Source: Euonymus europaeus
Taxonomy: Eukaryota > Streptophyta > Magnoliopsida > Celastrales > Celastraceae
Assembly: GCA_963580455.1 (NCBI GenBank)
Contig: OY756960.1
Coordinates: 28,083,238-28,147,237, forward strand
Length of the DNA stretch: 64,000 bases
Direction: 5' to 3'
A program made the position numbers and the translations under genes. This document shows positions 48,849-61,911 of this stretch, in pieces. Below the pieces are notes generated by a model that was given only the letters and a program-made list of their open reading frames with translations, was not told the DNA's origin and made no database searches. The stretch's first letter is position 1, and every line of letters begins with the position of its first letter.

Positions 48849-49117
48849 GGTTAAATACATCTTTAGTTATCTAAACGTTTGTTATTTTTTTTTATCATTA
48901 AATATTTAAACATTACAAATTTGTAATCTAAATTTTAATTGATTTCAGATTTATCATTTTAATTTATCAAATTGGAACAATATAGTCATCATTTTGAAAC
49001 AACATAGTTATCTTATTCGAACAAATTGAAATAAATCTGTAACGTTCGAATATTCAGTAACTAAAATGAAAAATGACAAAATTTTAAGTGACTAAAAATG
49101 TACTTAACTCGACTCGA
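48849..49117. mobile_element. MITE with about 75-bp inverted repeats
   Basis: The left arm TTAAATACATCTTTAGTTATC and the reverse complement of the right arm TTAAGTACATTTTTAGTCACT continue to match over about 75 bases to ACATTACAAATTT / ACGTTACAGATTT. TTGATGAA occurs directly outside both ends (48841-48848 and 49118-49125) and may be an 8-bp target duplication. No coding content. It lies in the promoter area of the diphosphatase gene. Confidence 0.65.
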
Positions 49118-51113
49118 TTGATGAACAATATCATTCGAGATTAAGCACCCAGGTGATATTCGATTTAATATTTTAATAGCTTATAATTTTCATATTTTAT
49201 AATTTATTTAATTTTTGTTAGACATAAATAATATATTGTTAAATTGATAATCTCAATCAGATCAAATTTATAATTTTTAAATAATAAAATAAAAGAATTT
49301 CTGTCCCAAAATAACACTACAACAGGATCCTATAAAAATTAGAGCCGACACAGACAACCCTTAGTTTGTTGATCAATGAAGTGGAAATGAAATAGACTGT
49401 CAATTCCACTAGCTAGGTTTTACACCACGTTTATATAAAAATTAAATCAATAACTTTATATTAATATATTTTATTGAGTACAAATCAAATCAACAAAATA
49501 CAAAATACATAATTTCATATATTTTATTTAGTTCTATAAAAACTTTACCGATACTTTATTTGGCACTGACAATTCCTGAAAGACGTACACGTGTGAGACT
49601 ATTCTCCTATGATGGACTGAACGTTCCGGGAATGTTGTCCAATGGTGGGCTAACACGTGTATAACTTGACGTTTTGTTTCACGGGTGGATTCGATCCATC
49701 CATCCTCCTGTTAATATTATTTTCATCTTATTTTATTCTCACTTAAATAAATATTTAATTTTATTCTCATTTAATACCAAACAAGGACTCTTGCTTGCTA
49801 CAGATCTTACCCTCCTAGGCCAAATAATCCCAGCACAGTCATCTCACAATAAGTTCAGTAATCCGCATGGAGGAGCAGACAGAGTAGGTAATCCCCTATA
49901 CTTCAACACCTCACGAGTCACGAGTACTATGCCTTGTTTGGTATATTTTTTTATAAGCATTCTTTGTTTGGTATTGTGGTATAAGTTTCCTTGACTTTAG
50001 TTAATTGGCACTTTAAAGCTGTAAATTTTGGCAGGTATTGAAAGGTCCTGAAATGTTTTGGAAGGTATTGAAAGCTCTCTGATGGACTAGGCTTGGGTTT
50101 AGGGCTTCGATTAGTATCTTACAACGATAGTCAAAGTTTGGACAAGAGAGCTCATTGATAAATCTTAACAAACGATTCGAACATTTTTGTTTAGTTTGAA
50201 ATATAGATACACATTTGCAACTCCTACTTTGACTCGGTGGACTTGACCCAAGGCCACAAGTGAAGGGAAGATTGTTGAGAAAAAGTCTCACTCGCTAAAG
50301 GACGGTCTAATGGACAGATTATAACTCATAAATCTATGATGGCTTGACCTTTGAGTCTGGACTTGGAAAAATGGAGAGTATGTGTGGAAAGTGAAACTGT
50401 ACATATCTCAAAGAAAAAGCAGGGATATCTGTGGGTTAAAATGGGACAAGGGAACAAATTATCTTCCACTTTTGGCTATTTCATTTCACAAGGGTCCAAT
50501 ACCATACTGGTCCTGCTTACCAAGCAGACAAACACAGGCTCAGGGTTCGCATTCTCACTTACTGCTAAGTTTCCCATGACTAAAAATTAATTCTTACGTT
50601 TGCTATTGCATGAGAGGGTTCTCACCATCTCAGTTGATTAGTCCACACTTCGAGCTAAGAGAGAGTTCAGAGGTTCGTCGATCAAATTCCAACAGAAAAG
50701 GAAGCTTACACGACAGAAAAACACTAGCAGAGAAAAGACAAATATGGTTTGATGATTTTTCTTCTCAATACTCAACCAAGGATATCCTGGAACATCTTGG
50801 TCTGATATATTACAGAGGACTATGTATGATCTTCAGTATATCAGATTGTTCTTTGCAAGAAAAGGGGGTAACACACCTTCATTGACAGTGAACTCTATGC
50901 TATTTAAGACCAGATACAATTTTCTGACCACGAGCATTTTATTAATGCCAAAAACTAAAAAAAGGCATGCAATATACGCCTGTTATAAAAAAAAAAAAAA
51001 AAAAAAAAGGCTTTGAGGAAAGTCCTGAATGTAGTATACAGCGACAACCCCCTTGCGGTATGGTCAACAAATTAGCATTTGACAGAAACCTGATCTTCTG
51101 AGAACCAGATGTG
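49118..51113. other. Spacer between the diphosphatase and quinolinate synthase genes
   Basis: AT-rich. A 13-base inverted pair (ATACCAAACAAGG at 49774 and its complement near 49932) may be a small MITE remnant. TGTTGAGAAAAAGTCTCACTC near 50274 recalls the start of LTR/TRIM elements. An A run lies at about 50988-51008. Short frames at 50351-50885 match nothing known. Confidence 0.4.
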
Positions 51114-54100
51114 TTAACTAATGGAACTCACATCCTCGGACAGATGGAGGACCTGATGAACAAGCTGCTCTGGTAGTTCCTTCGTAGACTGCAAACAAGA
51201 TTCAGAAATGGTGAATCTATAAATCCATTATGCGAATAAGAATATATGAAAAGCGTGAGCGTAACAAAAGTCAATACCTGAAAGTGTCTCATGTGCAATA
51301 TTGGCTCGCACCCTACCTCAGCAACTGATTTCCCATTAGGGGTTTGTATTTTAAATTTCTCAGCTTTATATGCTGAAATGATATTCTGCTCGTCGGGCAA
51401 GCGGTGGCAGACTTTAAGGAGTGAACTGAGCGAGTTCATCTGGAATATCAAAACATACACAGAATAAGAAGTAATCATCTCAACAATGAGCGAACTTGCA
51501 GCTCTCGAAAAAAAAAGATAAATTAAATACAAGGATAACCTCCATTATCAAGATATATTTCAGTAATCTTTGAATAAAAATTGCAAAACATGTCCATAAC
51601 TGGACAAATTCAATTCTTATCCAGCTTGAAAAAAGACCCGGTTAAGACCCAACCCAGCAATTTCTTCAGGCTTGAATTGTTCAATTGCGTTGTTCAATTA
51701 TGTTGCAACATTCAGTTATCTTTGGCAGTGTATTCTCATATGTCTTTTACCAACTATTGCAAATCAACTATTGTCTAGGAATTTTTAAGATGTTCACAAA
51801 CATTCATGTATACCAGATCCAGATGTGATTCCCTATAACTGTGTAGCCTTATCAGATGTACTATCACCTAAAACTTTGCAATCTTGATATACACACAAAA
51901 CTTTGGCGGAGAAATATAGGACAGCCTATGTAAATCAATTTGCTTATAATGCTTTGTAGCAGGTGAATAATCCTTTTTAGGATTAGAGCTAACATCGAAA
52001 CAGATACTGACCTTCATGTATGGACAAGATGCACAGCCACCATGAATAGAGCATCCTTCTCCACTGGCGACTCCAGGTACAACAGGTAGTACGAGGTCAC
52101 CCATTGTAAATGATTTCAGGGTGGTCGCCGAATTTGTGGAGGTTCCTGTGATAGAGTCTGATGACACTGGGAAAACAATTTCGACATTAACATTTGCTCC
52201 CCGGAGTGAGGACCGGGCAGAACCTAACAAGTCACGAACTGCTGCGACAATTGCAGTAACCATTCCTGATTCTGTTCCCAACACAAATTGCAGGTGGTCA
52301 TCCACATTTCTATCTAAGGCCTCTTTAACTCTTTCTTTTATGAAATCCAATATGTTTGAGGTGGAACCCACTACCCCCATTCCTCTTTTCTTTGCTTCCA
52401 TTGCCAAAGAAAACATTTCTCCTGGGACCTCGAGATGAGCAGTAAGATATGCATCACAATACATATCCTCAATCTTCTTCACAACCTCATGTCCAAAAAG
52501 ATGATGAACAATGCATGTACCATTCTGATACAAAAAGAAAATGTCATACAATAAGATTTTAGCAATAGACTAGAATTTGGAACACAGTGTGCAAATGCTA
52601 GGTAAGAAAGTGAAAACGAACATGATTCATATGCCGAAATGAGCCTATGTTCCTGTTAAAAATGACTTGTTCATCGACACTCAGATTGGAATTCATCTCT
52701 ATATTATTATTGTTGGGGTTGCTACCACTACAAAAGCAAGAAATCAAAGTTCTAAATTCAGCTTAACTCCACAAGAGTAAGCAGAAAACACCATTTATTA
52801 CTAACCACAAAAATGCAGAAACCAGACTCGTAATGGATACAACATAGGATCTTCATGAAGTTAGATTCAACATGGACATAATAGATTGTACAAGACATTT
52901 CAAGAATAACTCCATTCTATTCAAAGAAAAAAAAATAAAATAAATAAAGATCACCTGATAATAGTGCAGACGATGTAGCAAAGACCTAATTGAGTCCCTA
53001 TTATGTTTTGGATGTATCTCGGCAATTTCTTCGTCAGTCATCATTGCCATCTGTTGGAATAAGTTTACAATATTTGCACCCATGTAAGAATCAGGCCCAT
53101 ACCATAAGTTTAAATCTGGAATTTGAGCAAAAGCCTGCACCAATAGAAAAAGGCGAGGAAATACATCAGCTGTGATCAGAGAGTCAATGTACAAGAGCAC
53201 ATTCAATTTCAATATTAAAAAGGAGAAGAAAGTCAATAAAACGAAGAATATAATATTACTGACCTGCAGAATAGTTTGCACCACATTAGAGGAAGTGCAT
53301 GTGATTGTAGGAACAATCTCGTGAGCAAAAGCTTTTGTATCTAATGCAGTATTTATGTAGATAACATGCAAAGAAGGCGAAGAACCAGAGGCTTCCTCAA
53401 GATAATTCATATATTCAGTGGTAGCTGCAGCATCAGCCAAAGAACAACCAATGCGCTCATTCGACATCCTGTACACGCCAACCTACATTTGAATACGACA
53501 AAAAAAAAATTACTGTGAATTGCTTAACTATTATGTTGCATCATAATAATCAAAGCCTTATTCTAAACCATTAATCATTCAACTAAAAGATTTGCAAGGC
53601 ACACTTCACCCGGTTGCATAAACACACTCTAATCTTCTAAACCTTGTCCAACCCCAGTAGTTAATTCCATGATAAAGCACCCACAACAAGATTATTAGAG
53701 AACATAACATACCTCTCCAAAGCCAGCCTGATCAAGGATTGCACGCACATTTTCAGACATAAAATCAACACCCAGTACTGTTACGAATTGGCACCCCGCT
53801 TTTGCCATATCCACAGCCCTATCAGCCATGACTAATGAGTCGGATATATGGATGTGAGGCCAGTGCTTTTTGGCAGCAGTTAAGATACCTTGGACTTGGG
53901 GATCCATGTAGAAATGTGCAACGACACCAATTTTCTTCTCCTTCAGTACTTTGACAAGTTCTTCAACCTTAGACTCATCAGGGAACAGATATCTAGCCTG
54001 CGACCAATTAAGAATAAAACTTAGAATATTCATACTAAAAGAGAATTTGCAAGAAGCATTAACAATCTATACCTATATCTCTATATATAACACAATTTCA

Positions 54101-55173
54101 ACAAGAAATTGCATCTTTAAGTATATGCCACTATAGTGAAATACAGGCCAGAAAGAAAGCCAAGTTGTGGAATTTTTAATTCCTAAGAATTATGTCATCA
54201 TAGATTAGAGTAAACGTTAAAGCCCAAACGGAAGACATCAACTCCTCAATGCAAAAGGACGAAGGATTCATTTTTGGAAGTTCATGCAAATCAGCCTTGA
54301 ATTTATTAAAACTCAACCAAAAAGAGAAGACAGAGCTTTCAACTGATCTAATTCTAACCTAAACCACCCAAATAAAAATAAATAAAAAAGCTATAAAAGA
54401 CTAACCTGAGCCTCAGCGTAGCTGCCCTGGGCTTTAATCCCATCCGCACCGATCACCAACGAAGGAAATGGTTCAGACGACGGCCTCCCTTGTCGCTTCG
54501 CAACCAAACCCTTGGTCCTCTTCTGCATACTCACCAACAAATTCTGCCACGTGTTAACCCTCGACCTCTCCGCTCCCGGAAGACCCACCTTGAGTGCAGC
54601 CAAGTCCTCGGTGCGCAAGCTCAGCACCTCCTCAGGGGCCGCCCCATCGAGAAGCATCAATAAGCACGCGCAGAACCCGCGCGTGATCTCGGAATCACTA
54701 TCGGCAGTGAATCGCATCCTCCCTTCACCGTCCAACTGGGCGTCAAGCCATACCCGCGCCGTGCACCCCATGACCCGGTTGGTGTCGACACGGGACGAGT
54801 CCGGAAAAGGCGGGAGGATAGTGGCGTATCGGAGCAACCGCTTAACCCGTTCAATCGGCTCCGTAATGGACTGGAACTCCAAGGTAAGATTTTGAAGTTT
54901 ACATGGCAAAGCATCGGCTGTTTCAGGAGGAGACAGCGTTACGGCTGAGCTTAGAAACGGAGAAACATTGGAGCTCCGTGGATGGTGAACTGGGTCGGGC
55001 TGTGGGGATTGGATACATTTGATGGATTTGAAAAAGGGAGACAACAGTGAAGGGGTGTGAGAGTAATTAACAAGTCCGAAAGAACGGGAATTCAGGCTTC
55101 GAGAAACAGATAAGAAGGAAGAGGAAGAGGTGGCAGAAGCTCTCATGGTGATTGCGGCGGATGACTCCATCAT
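51114..55173 (-). CDS. QS: Quinolinate synthase, chloroplastic (SufE-NadA fusion)
   Basis: Seven exons: 54406-55173, 53713-53997, 53264-53482, 52955-53134, 52012-52524, 51278-51439 and 51114-51188, giving 733 residues. It makes quinolinate from iminoaspartate and dihydroxyacetone phosphate, an early step of plastid NAD synthesis, using a 4Fe-4S cluster. Residues 1 to about 85 are a Ser-rich transit peptide. A SufE domain follows, with the reactive Cys in RVMGCTARVW, RGFCACLLMLLDGAAPEEVL. Then comes NadA: VVAHFYMDPQVQG, HISDSLVMADRAVDMAKAG, LNLWYGPDSYMGANI, CIVHHLFG, TAHLEVPGEMF, VVGSTSNILDF, FVLGTESGM, EGCSIHGGCASCPYMK and VGCEPILHMRHFQ. The Cys residues of IHGGCASCPYMK and VGCEP are candidate cluster ligands. 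The fusion is the normal plant form. No damage is seen. Confidence 0.96.
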
Positions 55174-55870
55174 AAGTATTTAAAATTAAGGAGAGCGCAG
55201 AGAATGAGAAGCTGTAAACTTGGAAATTGGGATTATGGATGGAGGCCAAATAAAGCATGGCCTTGTATTTAAATTACACCTTTTCACCAACACGGTTACT
55301 TTTCTGTTTCTGTTTAATTCCCATAAAATTATTATTTTCTTTCCTTTCTCCTGCTAGGAAGAGTCAAAAGAGTACACAATCTGCGACTATAATTTGGTTG
55401 TCTGAAATGGACAAGTCCGATGTTATCATCCTCCATTTAAAAAAAAAAAACAAAACATATATTATATTATACTCCATGAGTCCATGCGTCATAACGTCTG
55501 TGTTAGCTTTTTTTTAAAAATTTATATAAACATAATTGGCAGTCTTAATAGAGGGGGAGACAGATAGATATGGTAGTCAAAAATGGGATCCTATCTATAT
55601 ATTCGTATGGTATTTGGCACGAGTACCGCGCATTACAGTCAAAATTTGGATCCTTTTGGTGTTGCCTAACCAGGTATTATTTTTGTTTGGAATTATTAGG
55701 AGTTTAACAAGAAGAAGAAGAAGAAGAAAACTTGTTTTATTTGTTGGGTATGCACCATACAGTCTATACTTGTGACTTGCATTGCTGTATTTTCATTAGT
55801 TTACTTCGATCAACGGAAGGTCAACAAAATCCATAGATTATAGAACGGACCTTCTCAAGGTTTAAGCAAT
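55174..55870. other. Quinolinate synthase promoter and spacer
   Basis: 5' flank of the quinolinate synthase gene (minus strand) and AT-rich spacer. A GAAGAA run lies near 55710-55727. No gene was recognised. Confidence 0.5.
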
Positions 55871-55879
55871 ATGGGCCCT

Positions 55880-56780
55880 GCATTTGATTGGATAAAGCCT
55901 TTTATTTGATCAATACTACTTTTATTGGTCTCTTTGCTATTCTTGTCATCGATTCCATATTTGCTAAAGCTTACTGGAACCAGCAAACTCACCATCCCCA
56001 CCGAAGCTACCATTAATTGGAAACATTCAACAGGTTGGAGCACGTTCTCACCGATCTAACCGAACACTTTGGAGAAATATGGGCCTTTAATGCTCTTGCA
56101 CTATTACATTCATTATTGTCTAAAATGACAAGATTCACTAATAATATGTTTATGGTGACTAGTTTAATATCTCTTACTTTCTCATAGCTGATATTTTCTT
56201 CTATTTTACAGGACAACTGCCACAGCAATGGAATGGACGATGGCAGAGCTTGTGAAAAATCCAAGGGTAATGAAGAAAGCGCGAGAGGAGGTGAGAAGAA
56301 TTGTGGGAGACAAATTAAAAGTAAACCAGTCTGATATTCGGCTCTTACACTACAGTAAATGTGTTGTGAAGGAAACCTTGAGGCTGCATGCTCCTTCGAT
56401 GATTGCTCGACGACCTTCAGCAAATACTAAACTGGAAGGTTACGATAAAACGACGATATTGATTAAGCGAAGGAAGGGATCCCAAATTATGGGACAGGCC
56501 CGAAGAATTTGATCCCGAGAGATTTATGGGCATTTCAGTAGATTACCAGGGCCAATTCATTCCATTTGGTGCTGGGAGGAGGATTTGCACTGGCATATCA
56601 TCAGCAATTGCAGAAGCCGGACGTGCGTTGGCCAACTTTTATATTGGTTTGACTGGAAGTTAGCGAACGGTGCAACTGAGGACGACTTGGACATGACCGA
56701 GGTTTTCAGCTACTCATTCGCAAGTCAGTCACGTCCCTCTTCGTCTTATTCCAAATTCGAAATTGTCCATTCTCCTTAAT
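55880..56780 (+). pseudogene. Broken CYP71-type cytochrome P450
   Basis: Two parts of a P450 remain. Around 55885-56090 the N-terminal hydrophobic segment and proline hinge are readable (TTLIGLFAILVI; PSPPKLPLIGNIQQVG). Around 56205-56780 the C-terminal exon reads TTATAMEWTMAELVKNPRV, VVKETLRLHAPS, RRPSANTKLEGYD, then after frameshifts [27 protein letters not shown] (heme-binding loop, about 56560-56592) and [20 protein letters not shown]. The middle of the gene is missing, at least two frameshifts occur, and the end is degraded. The motifs point to the CYP71 clan. It cannot make a working enzyme. Confidence 0.85.
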
Positions 56781-57376
56781 CTTTACATTCCTAGTATGCG
56801 TATGGTCAAGGATCACTCCGGGTAACGAATCATGAACGTCATGTCTGCTGAAATTTCCCTGCGGTCTGCACCATAATACATTACTTGCCGTTGTATTCAA
56901 GTTCATAAGAATGGGCGACATTCAGCCACGGTCCAGGCTAGTACCATTCAAATAGCACTTCACCCCACTCTAAATCACTGATTTCACGTTCATGACTTTG
57001 CAGGCCAAGCCAGGCCGTCAAATATATAGAAGAGACTAACAAAGACATTATTAAGACAACCATGGACATTTTAACGTCTTTATATACCAATTTTCGTTCG
57101 CATACTGTTTTCATTTATTTATTTTGGGCTCCCAAGTCTGCGGACTTTCATATATCATTATTGTGTGAACTCCCAACACACCGGTTCCGGCGACAGACCC
57201 CTCTTGGATTAGCTAGCAGCCACTACCACATCTTTCCTACACAGATGCAACCCCCTACCAAATAAACGAAAATCTAAAACCGATCTTCGTATTCATAGAA
57301 TATGACTTGCATCAAAATGGTGCAGAAATCCAACCAATGTCCGACCAACATCCTAACTGATCACCTCAACTCTAAA
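56781..57376. other. Spacer upstream of AFC2 3' end
   Basis: No supported gene. The last 150 bases are probably 3' UTR of the AFC2-type kinase gene. Confidence 0.5.
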
Positions 57377-60300
57377 TCATCTCCTCAAATTTTCCCTCAT
57401 AAAGAAAGGCTGTTTTAGAGCATCGCAGGCCGGCAATCTCTCAGCAGGATCATATCTAAGAAGACCTTGCAAAAGATGTATAAGATCTCCAGCTGAATGG
57501 TCTACATGCTGCATTATCAGGTTCTGCAAGAAACAAAGATTGACACGATCAGACCAATGTACCCAAGAAAAACAGTAGTAAATCAAACTGGGGACCAAAT
57601 ACCTGAAGTCTAGGAAGCTTCGTAACTGCTCTTATACTATCTCTTGACGTGGCACCTTCTGGCCAATTCAGCCTTCCCCTTCTTACATACTTTTCTGCAT
57701 GTCGGCTGAAAATTTGCACAGCATAAGCATAGGCAAGGAAGTAAAACCAGCTAGGCAATTGTTAAGCAAGGCAAGAGACAGAAACACTCACTCAAGCTTC
57801 TTAAGCATGTGATGTGGCAAAGGACCCAGCACCCGTTCCATCATTGCAAGATGCTCCAAATTCTCATGCGTTTGAAACAATGCTTCTCCCTATCCAATTG
57901 TTATATAATTACATTAATACAACTGATACTTCCCTTTTGACATATCTCCATCCAACACAATGAATAATTGTACATACCGTGCATAACTCCACCAATATAC
58001 AACCAACACTCCATACATCACAGGGATAACTCCATCCAAGTCCTAGAATATCATCAACAATGAATGATTTAAGTGATATGCTCAAGTATTACACAAATAA
58101 GATAGGTTACTGTGTGCCCTCTGCTCACCAAGAATAACCTCAGGTGCACGGTAATGTCGAGTTGACACAATGTAGTTCTGATCTGTACGTTCATATGTAG
58201 TGCTACCAAAGTCTATCACTTTAATAGAACTAAATTTTGGCACCCTTTTAAAGTAGGATCCATCCCGTGGGGATCGGGAATAATTCTACAGAGAACAAAA
58301 CAATAAGCAATGCTATGTTAAAAGACAGAGATCCACCATCCAAAGAGGTTGCACATCACACAATGGTATAATTCTCCAGAGAACAAAACAATAAGCAATG
58401 CTATGTTAAAAGACAAAGATCCACCATCCAAAGAGGTTGCACATCACAATGGTATGGCTGTCCTTAATTTTTGCATGGGGGGTTGGGGGTTGTGGCATGA
58501 CAATGTACAAGTGTTGAAAGCTACCAAGTCCAAATGGGACAACCAAAATTAATCAGAAAACAAAACTATACCTTATAATCAGGAACTTTCACATAGTCAG
58601 GTGAAACTAGAAGTATGTTTTCAGGCTTCAAGTCAGTATGAATCAGACGCAACTCATGCATAACTGCAAATTGTAAAGCGCAGGAAAACATTAGTGAAAA
58701 CTGTCAAAACAAAACCCTAAATGGGTCCAGCTTGATTAAATGATGTAGAAAAAGAGACAAGTGTATGAAATTACAAAAAAATTATGGACCATGCTCAGTC
58801 AGTTGGCAAAGTTTTGTAACCAAAAACAAAAAAACCTAAGAACTACGGCTAAAAAATGCAGCAAGTATTATGAACGAAAAGAAACTAGCTTAAGTGATTA
58901 CTACACACATGCTACACATTCCAACAGTTGTCTGCCAATCTCACGGACTAGATCAATGGGAAATGAGCGATAATTGTTTTTGCGAAGAAAATCGTATAAG
59001 CTTGGTCCAAGCTTCTCAAACACCTGTTGAAACCATTTAAATTCATTGACAAGCTTCAACCCCCATATTATTTGCGAGTCGGGGAAAACAATCCATCACA
59101 AATCCATCATATACTTACAATACAGATATGGTTACGATAGTCAAACCAGTTCCTTATTTGTACACAACTGCAAGGAATAAAGCAATTTAACCATGGCCAT
59201 GAAGCTTAGGAAAGCTCGAGTCAAGAGTATTATTTAGAAAGACAATTCAAACCAATTCGCTTTAACAACACTCACCGATTGCCTTTATCATGTCTTCCAA
59301 GCTGTTGAAGAACTTCAATTTCAATCATAGCAGCATCACGGTACTTCTTGATTCCACGAACAACTTTAATGGCAACCATTTCCCCCCTTTCTCGGTCCCA
59401 GCACTCCAAAACTTGCCCAAATGTGCCTGAAGTAAACCGAGTTCTATTCCATCAACACTGTACCTTAACTATTCAACAGAAAATAAACAATGTTGCAGAA
59501 GTACCTTCGCCCATTTTGCTGTGTATCTTATCTGCAACATGAACAAGAAGAGACAATTAGGAAAACTGGTAAAGAACAAAATAAATGTTTCATCAAAGAT
59601 AACACTTAAGTAGGGCATCAAAAGTTCCAACTGTAAAAAAGAATTCTACTAGAAAAAAGGCAATTAAAATATTTAAAAGTGAAAAAAGATATCAGGACTA
59701 AAAAAAACTTTAGAATGCACGCCTGAAAAATAATTAGTACTTAATGACACTATTAGTTAATTAAGAATCTCATCTTTATTTGAAACAAAACTACATGAAG
59801 AATCATTAAAATCGAAAGAAAAAAGAAAAACAAAAGCAAACTATACGACAGAAATCGGGAAAATGAAGTGCCAAAAATAGCTTATCCAACTATCAAAGAG
59901 ACAAATAGGAAGGATATGAAATAAAAGCTTCTGAATCAATAGATGAGTGTACTTACAGCGAGAAGTTAAATTATCTCCAACTGCAAACACGTAATGCCCA
60001 TCTTTGTCATCTTCTCTCCATGGGGGAGAACCATTTCGATCCACTCCCTTTACAAAAAGAGAACTAGGAACAATGTCTGAGGGTGCTCTTGAAGATGCAA
60101 AGTTGATCACATTCCCAACCTCTTGAGCACAAAATATTCCTACCTGAGCCTACACACAGCCACCCATTCATAGACCACCCAGATAAGAAATAAAATCATA
60201 CCCCCTATATTAACGTTACTTGATATCCTTTTTCAGTAGTTCCCCATACAACAGACAAGATAAATCAATTCATCAACAACAACAACAACAACAAAAAACC

Positions 60301-61103
60301 TCTCCCAGTATCATTAAAAACAACTGTGAAAAAGTAAATTGAACTATACACACTTAAAAGACAACCCAAAAGAAACAATTCCAGTTTATAAAACATTGTT
60401 GAACAGCAGCAAGATTGCCAACTAAATCGAACTAGACTATGAAGAAAACATATGAACACTATCGACAAAAAGTAGACTGTAATGACAACCATATCAAGGG
60501 AGACATCAAACTCAATTATTATCTAGACCAATATTTTTTTTTAAAGATTGATTAACAGAACGAAACTAGCGTTCTGGCAGCAATCAACATACTTGAACAA
60601 GAAAACCCAAGTACTTGCGTAACCACCATGGAATTTAATAAATATATACTGGATACTAATTAGAGTACATGCGATCTGCATATTCAAAAGCTTTGTTGTC
60701 TTTAGGATCTGGGTCAATTATGCATTCAGTTAAATCTCGTAACGAAACAAGCGCCCCCGCAAATCACATCCCAACAACAGCAAATAAAATCGAATTACTG
60801 TTGGCAATAACAAACAACGACAGCGATTTTAATTCACATCGAACCAAACCAATAAAAAATCCCCGAATTATTTAACGATTAAGGTACAGGAAAGATCTAA
60901 CCGTACTCCGCCCACTACAAGTATCTAAGGAGACATCCACCAGATCTAACAAGAACACAGCAAAAAGATAACAGGGTTAACCCAGATCTACTACGAAATA
61001 TCAGATTTGATACCTTTGGGACCTGAGGAACATCCCATCCCAAGCGCGCCCTTTTCCTGGGTCGCCGATCTAGAGGAAACCCCGTTACGCGTTCCATCTC
61101 CAT
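57377..61103 (-). CDS. AFC2: LAMMER-type dual-specificity kinase, AFC2-like
   Basis: Twelve exons: 61014-61103, 59957-60149, 59505-59531, 59276-59426, 59119-59167, 58909-59023, 58572-58663, 58129-58285, 57978-58042, 57792-57889, 57603-57705 and 57377-57523, all phase-consistent, giving 428 residues, close to Arabidopsis AFC2 (about 427). LAMMER kinases phosphorylate SR splicing factors in the nucleus. Seen: a basic N terminus ([13 protein letters not shown]), the glycine loop [67 protein letters not shown] and the family signature [14 protein letters not shown]. One exon is only 27 bases (59505-59531), conserved in this gene type. An 88-bp tandem duplication in intron 7 copies a 3' splice site. 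Confidence 0.96.
58281..58456 (-). repeat. 88-bp tandem duplication at AFC2 intron 7 acceptor
   Basis: Copies at about 58281-58368 and 58369-58456 share GAGAACAAAACAATAAGCAA, TGCTATGTTAAAAGACA and GATCCACCATCCAAAGAGG, with few differences. On the gene strand, the true acceptor TCTGTAG|AATTAT (58286) has a near copy TCTGGAG|AATTAT at 58374. Confidence 0.9.
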
Positions 61104-61911
61104 TATCTCAACGAAACGCCGAGATATCGAAGAGAGTGATCAGATTACAAACGGAAAAGGGAGAACAAATTAGCAATTTTGACAAGAAACAAACAGATTT
61201 TAGTCTAGTAAATTGGGAATTCTTCGAAGCGGCAGATTTTTGGATAAGCTGAACGCGATCCTACTTTTAACCTAACAAGGGTTGAGGCGGTCGTAGGGAA
61301 AATCTATCCGTTCACGTTTCCGAACCTGAACCATTAGATTGCCCTTATCTGATTCTGCGGGTATTGTGTTGACCATAGTTAGGTTATTGGGTTGGAATTT
61401 TTAACCCTAGTTGGGTTAGCTTTGAATAGACGCAGAATTATGAGAATTTCGTGAAGAAACCAGCATGTGTTGACGCGTGAGAGTGACCACACGCTTGACG
61501 ATGCTAGTGAACGCGTGGATGGACAGACTTTGCCAGAACATTACCAAAAATTATTTCTCGTTTCTTTTTATAATAAAATATAAATACAAGTTTAGGATTT
61601 GGGCCGAGCCCATTAATGAGCTGAAACCCAAACTCGTATTCAGTTTTAGTTTAAGAAATTCGGAAATGGGTTTGGGCTTATTATTAAAATTTTGAGCCCT
61701 AGACCATTTTTGCAAGCCCACTTTGCTAATCAGTTCTTTTGCTGCTTCTTCCAAAATTGTTCATGAATTTGTAACAAATCCATTCACAAGTAAACAAACG
61801 GAGTAATTAATGGAAGGGAAATAGAGAAATCATGCTTTCTTATAACGCATGAAAACATACAATATTTGAAGAATTCACAATTATAAACAATCAAATAATT
61901 TGGGTTTATAA
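61104..61911. other. AFC2 promoter and rhodanese gene 3' flank
   Basis: 5' UTR and promoter of AFC2 (61104 to about 61400) and 3' flank of the rhodanese-like gene. AT-rich, no further gene. Confidence 0.5.

Noticed and set aside
50351..50885. Overlapping short plus-strand frames
   Set aside because: No conserved motif in any frame; composition fits non-coding DNA.
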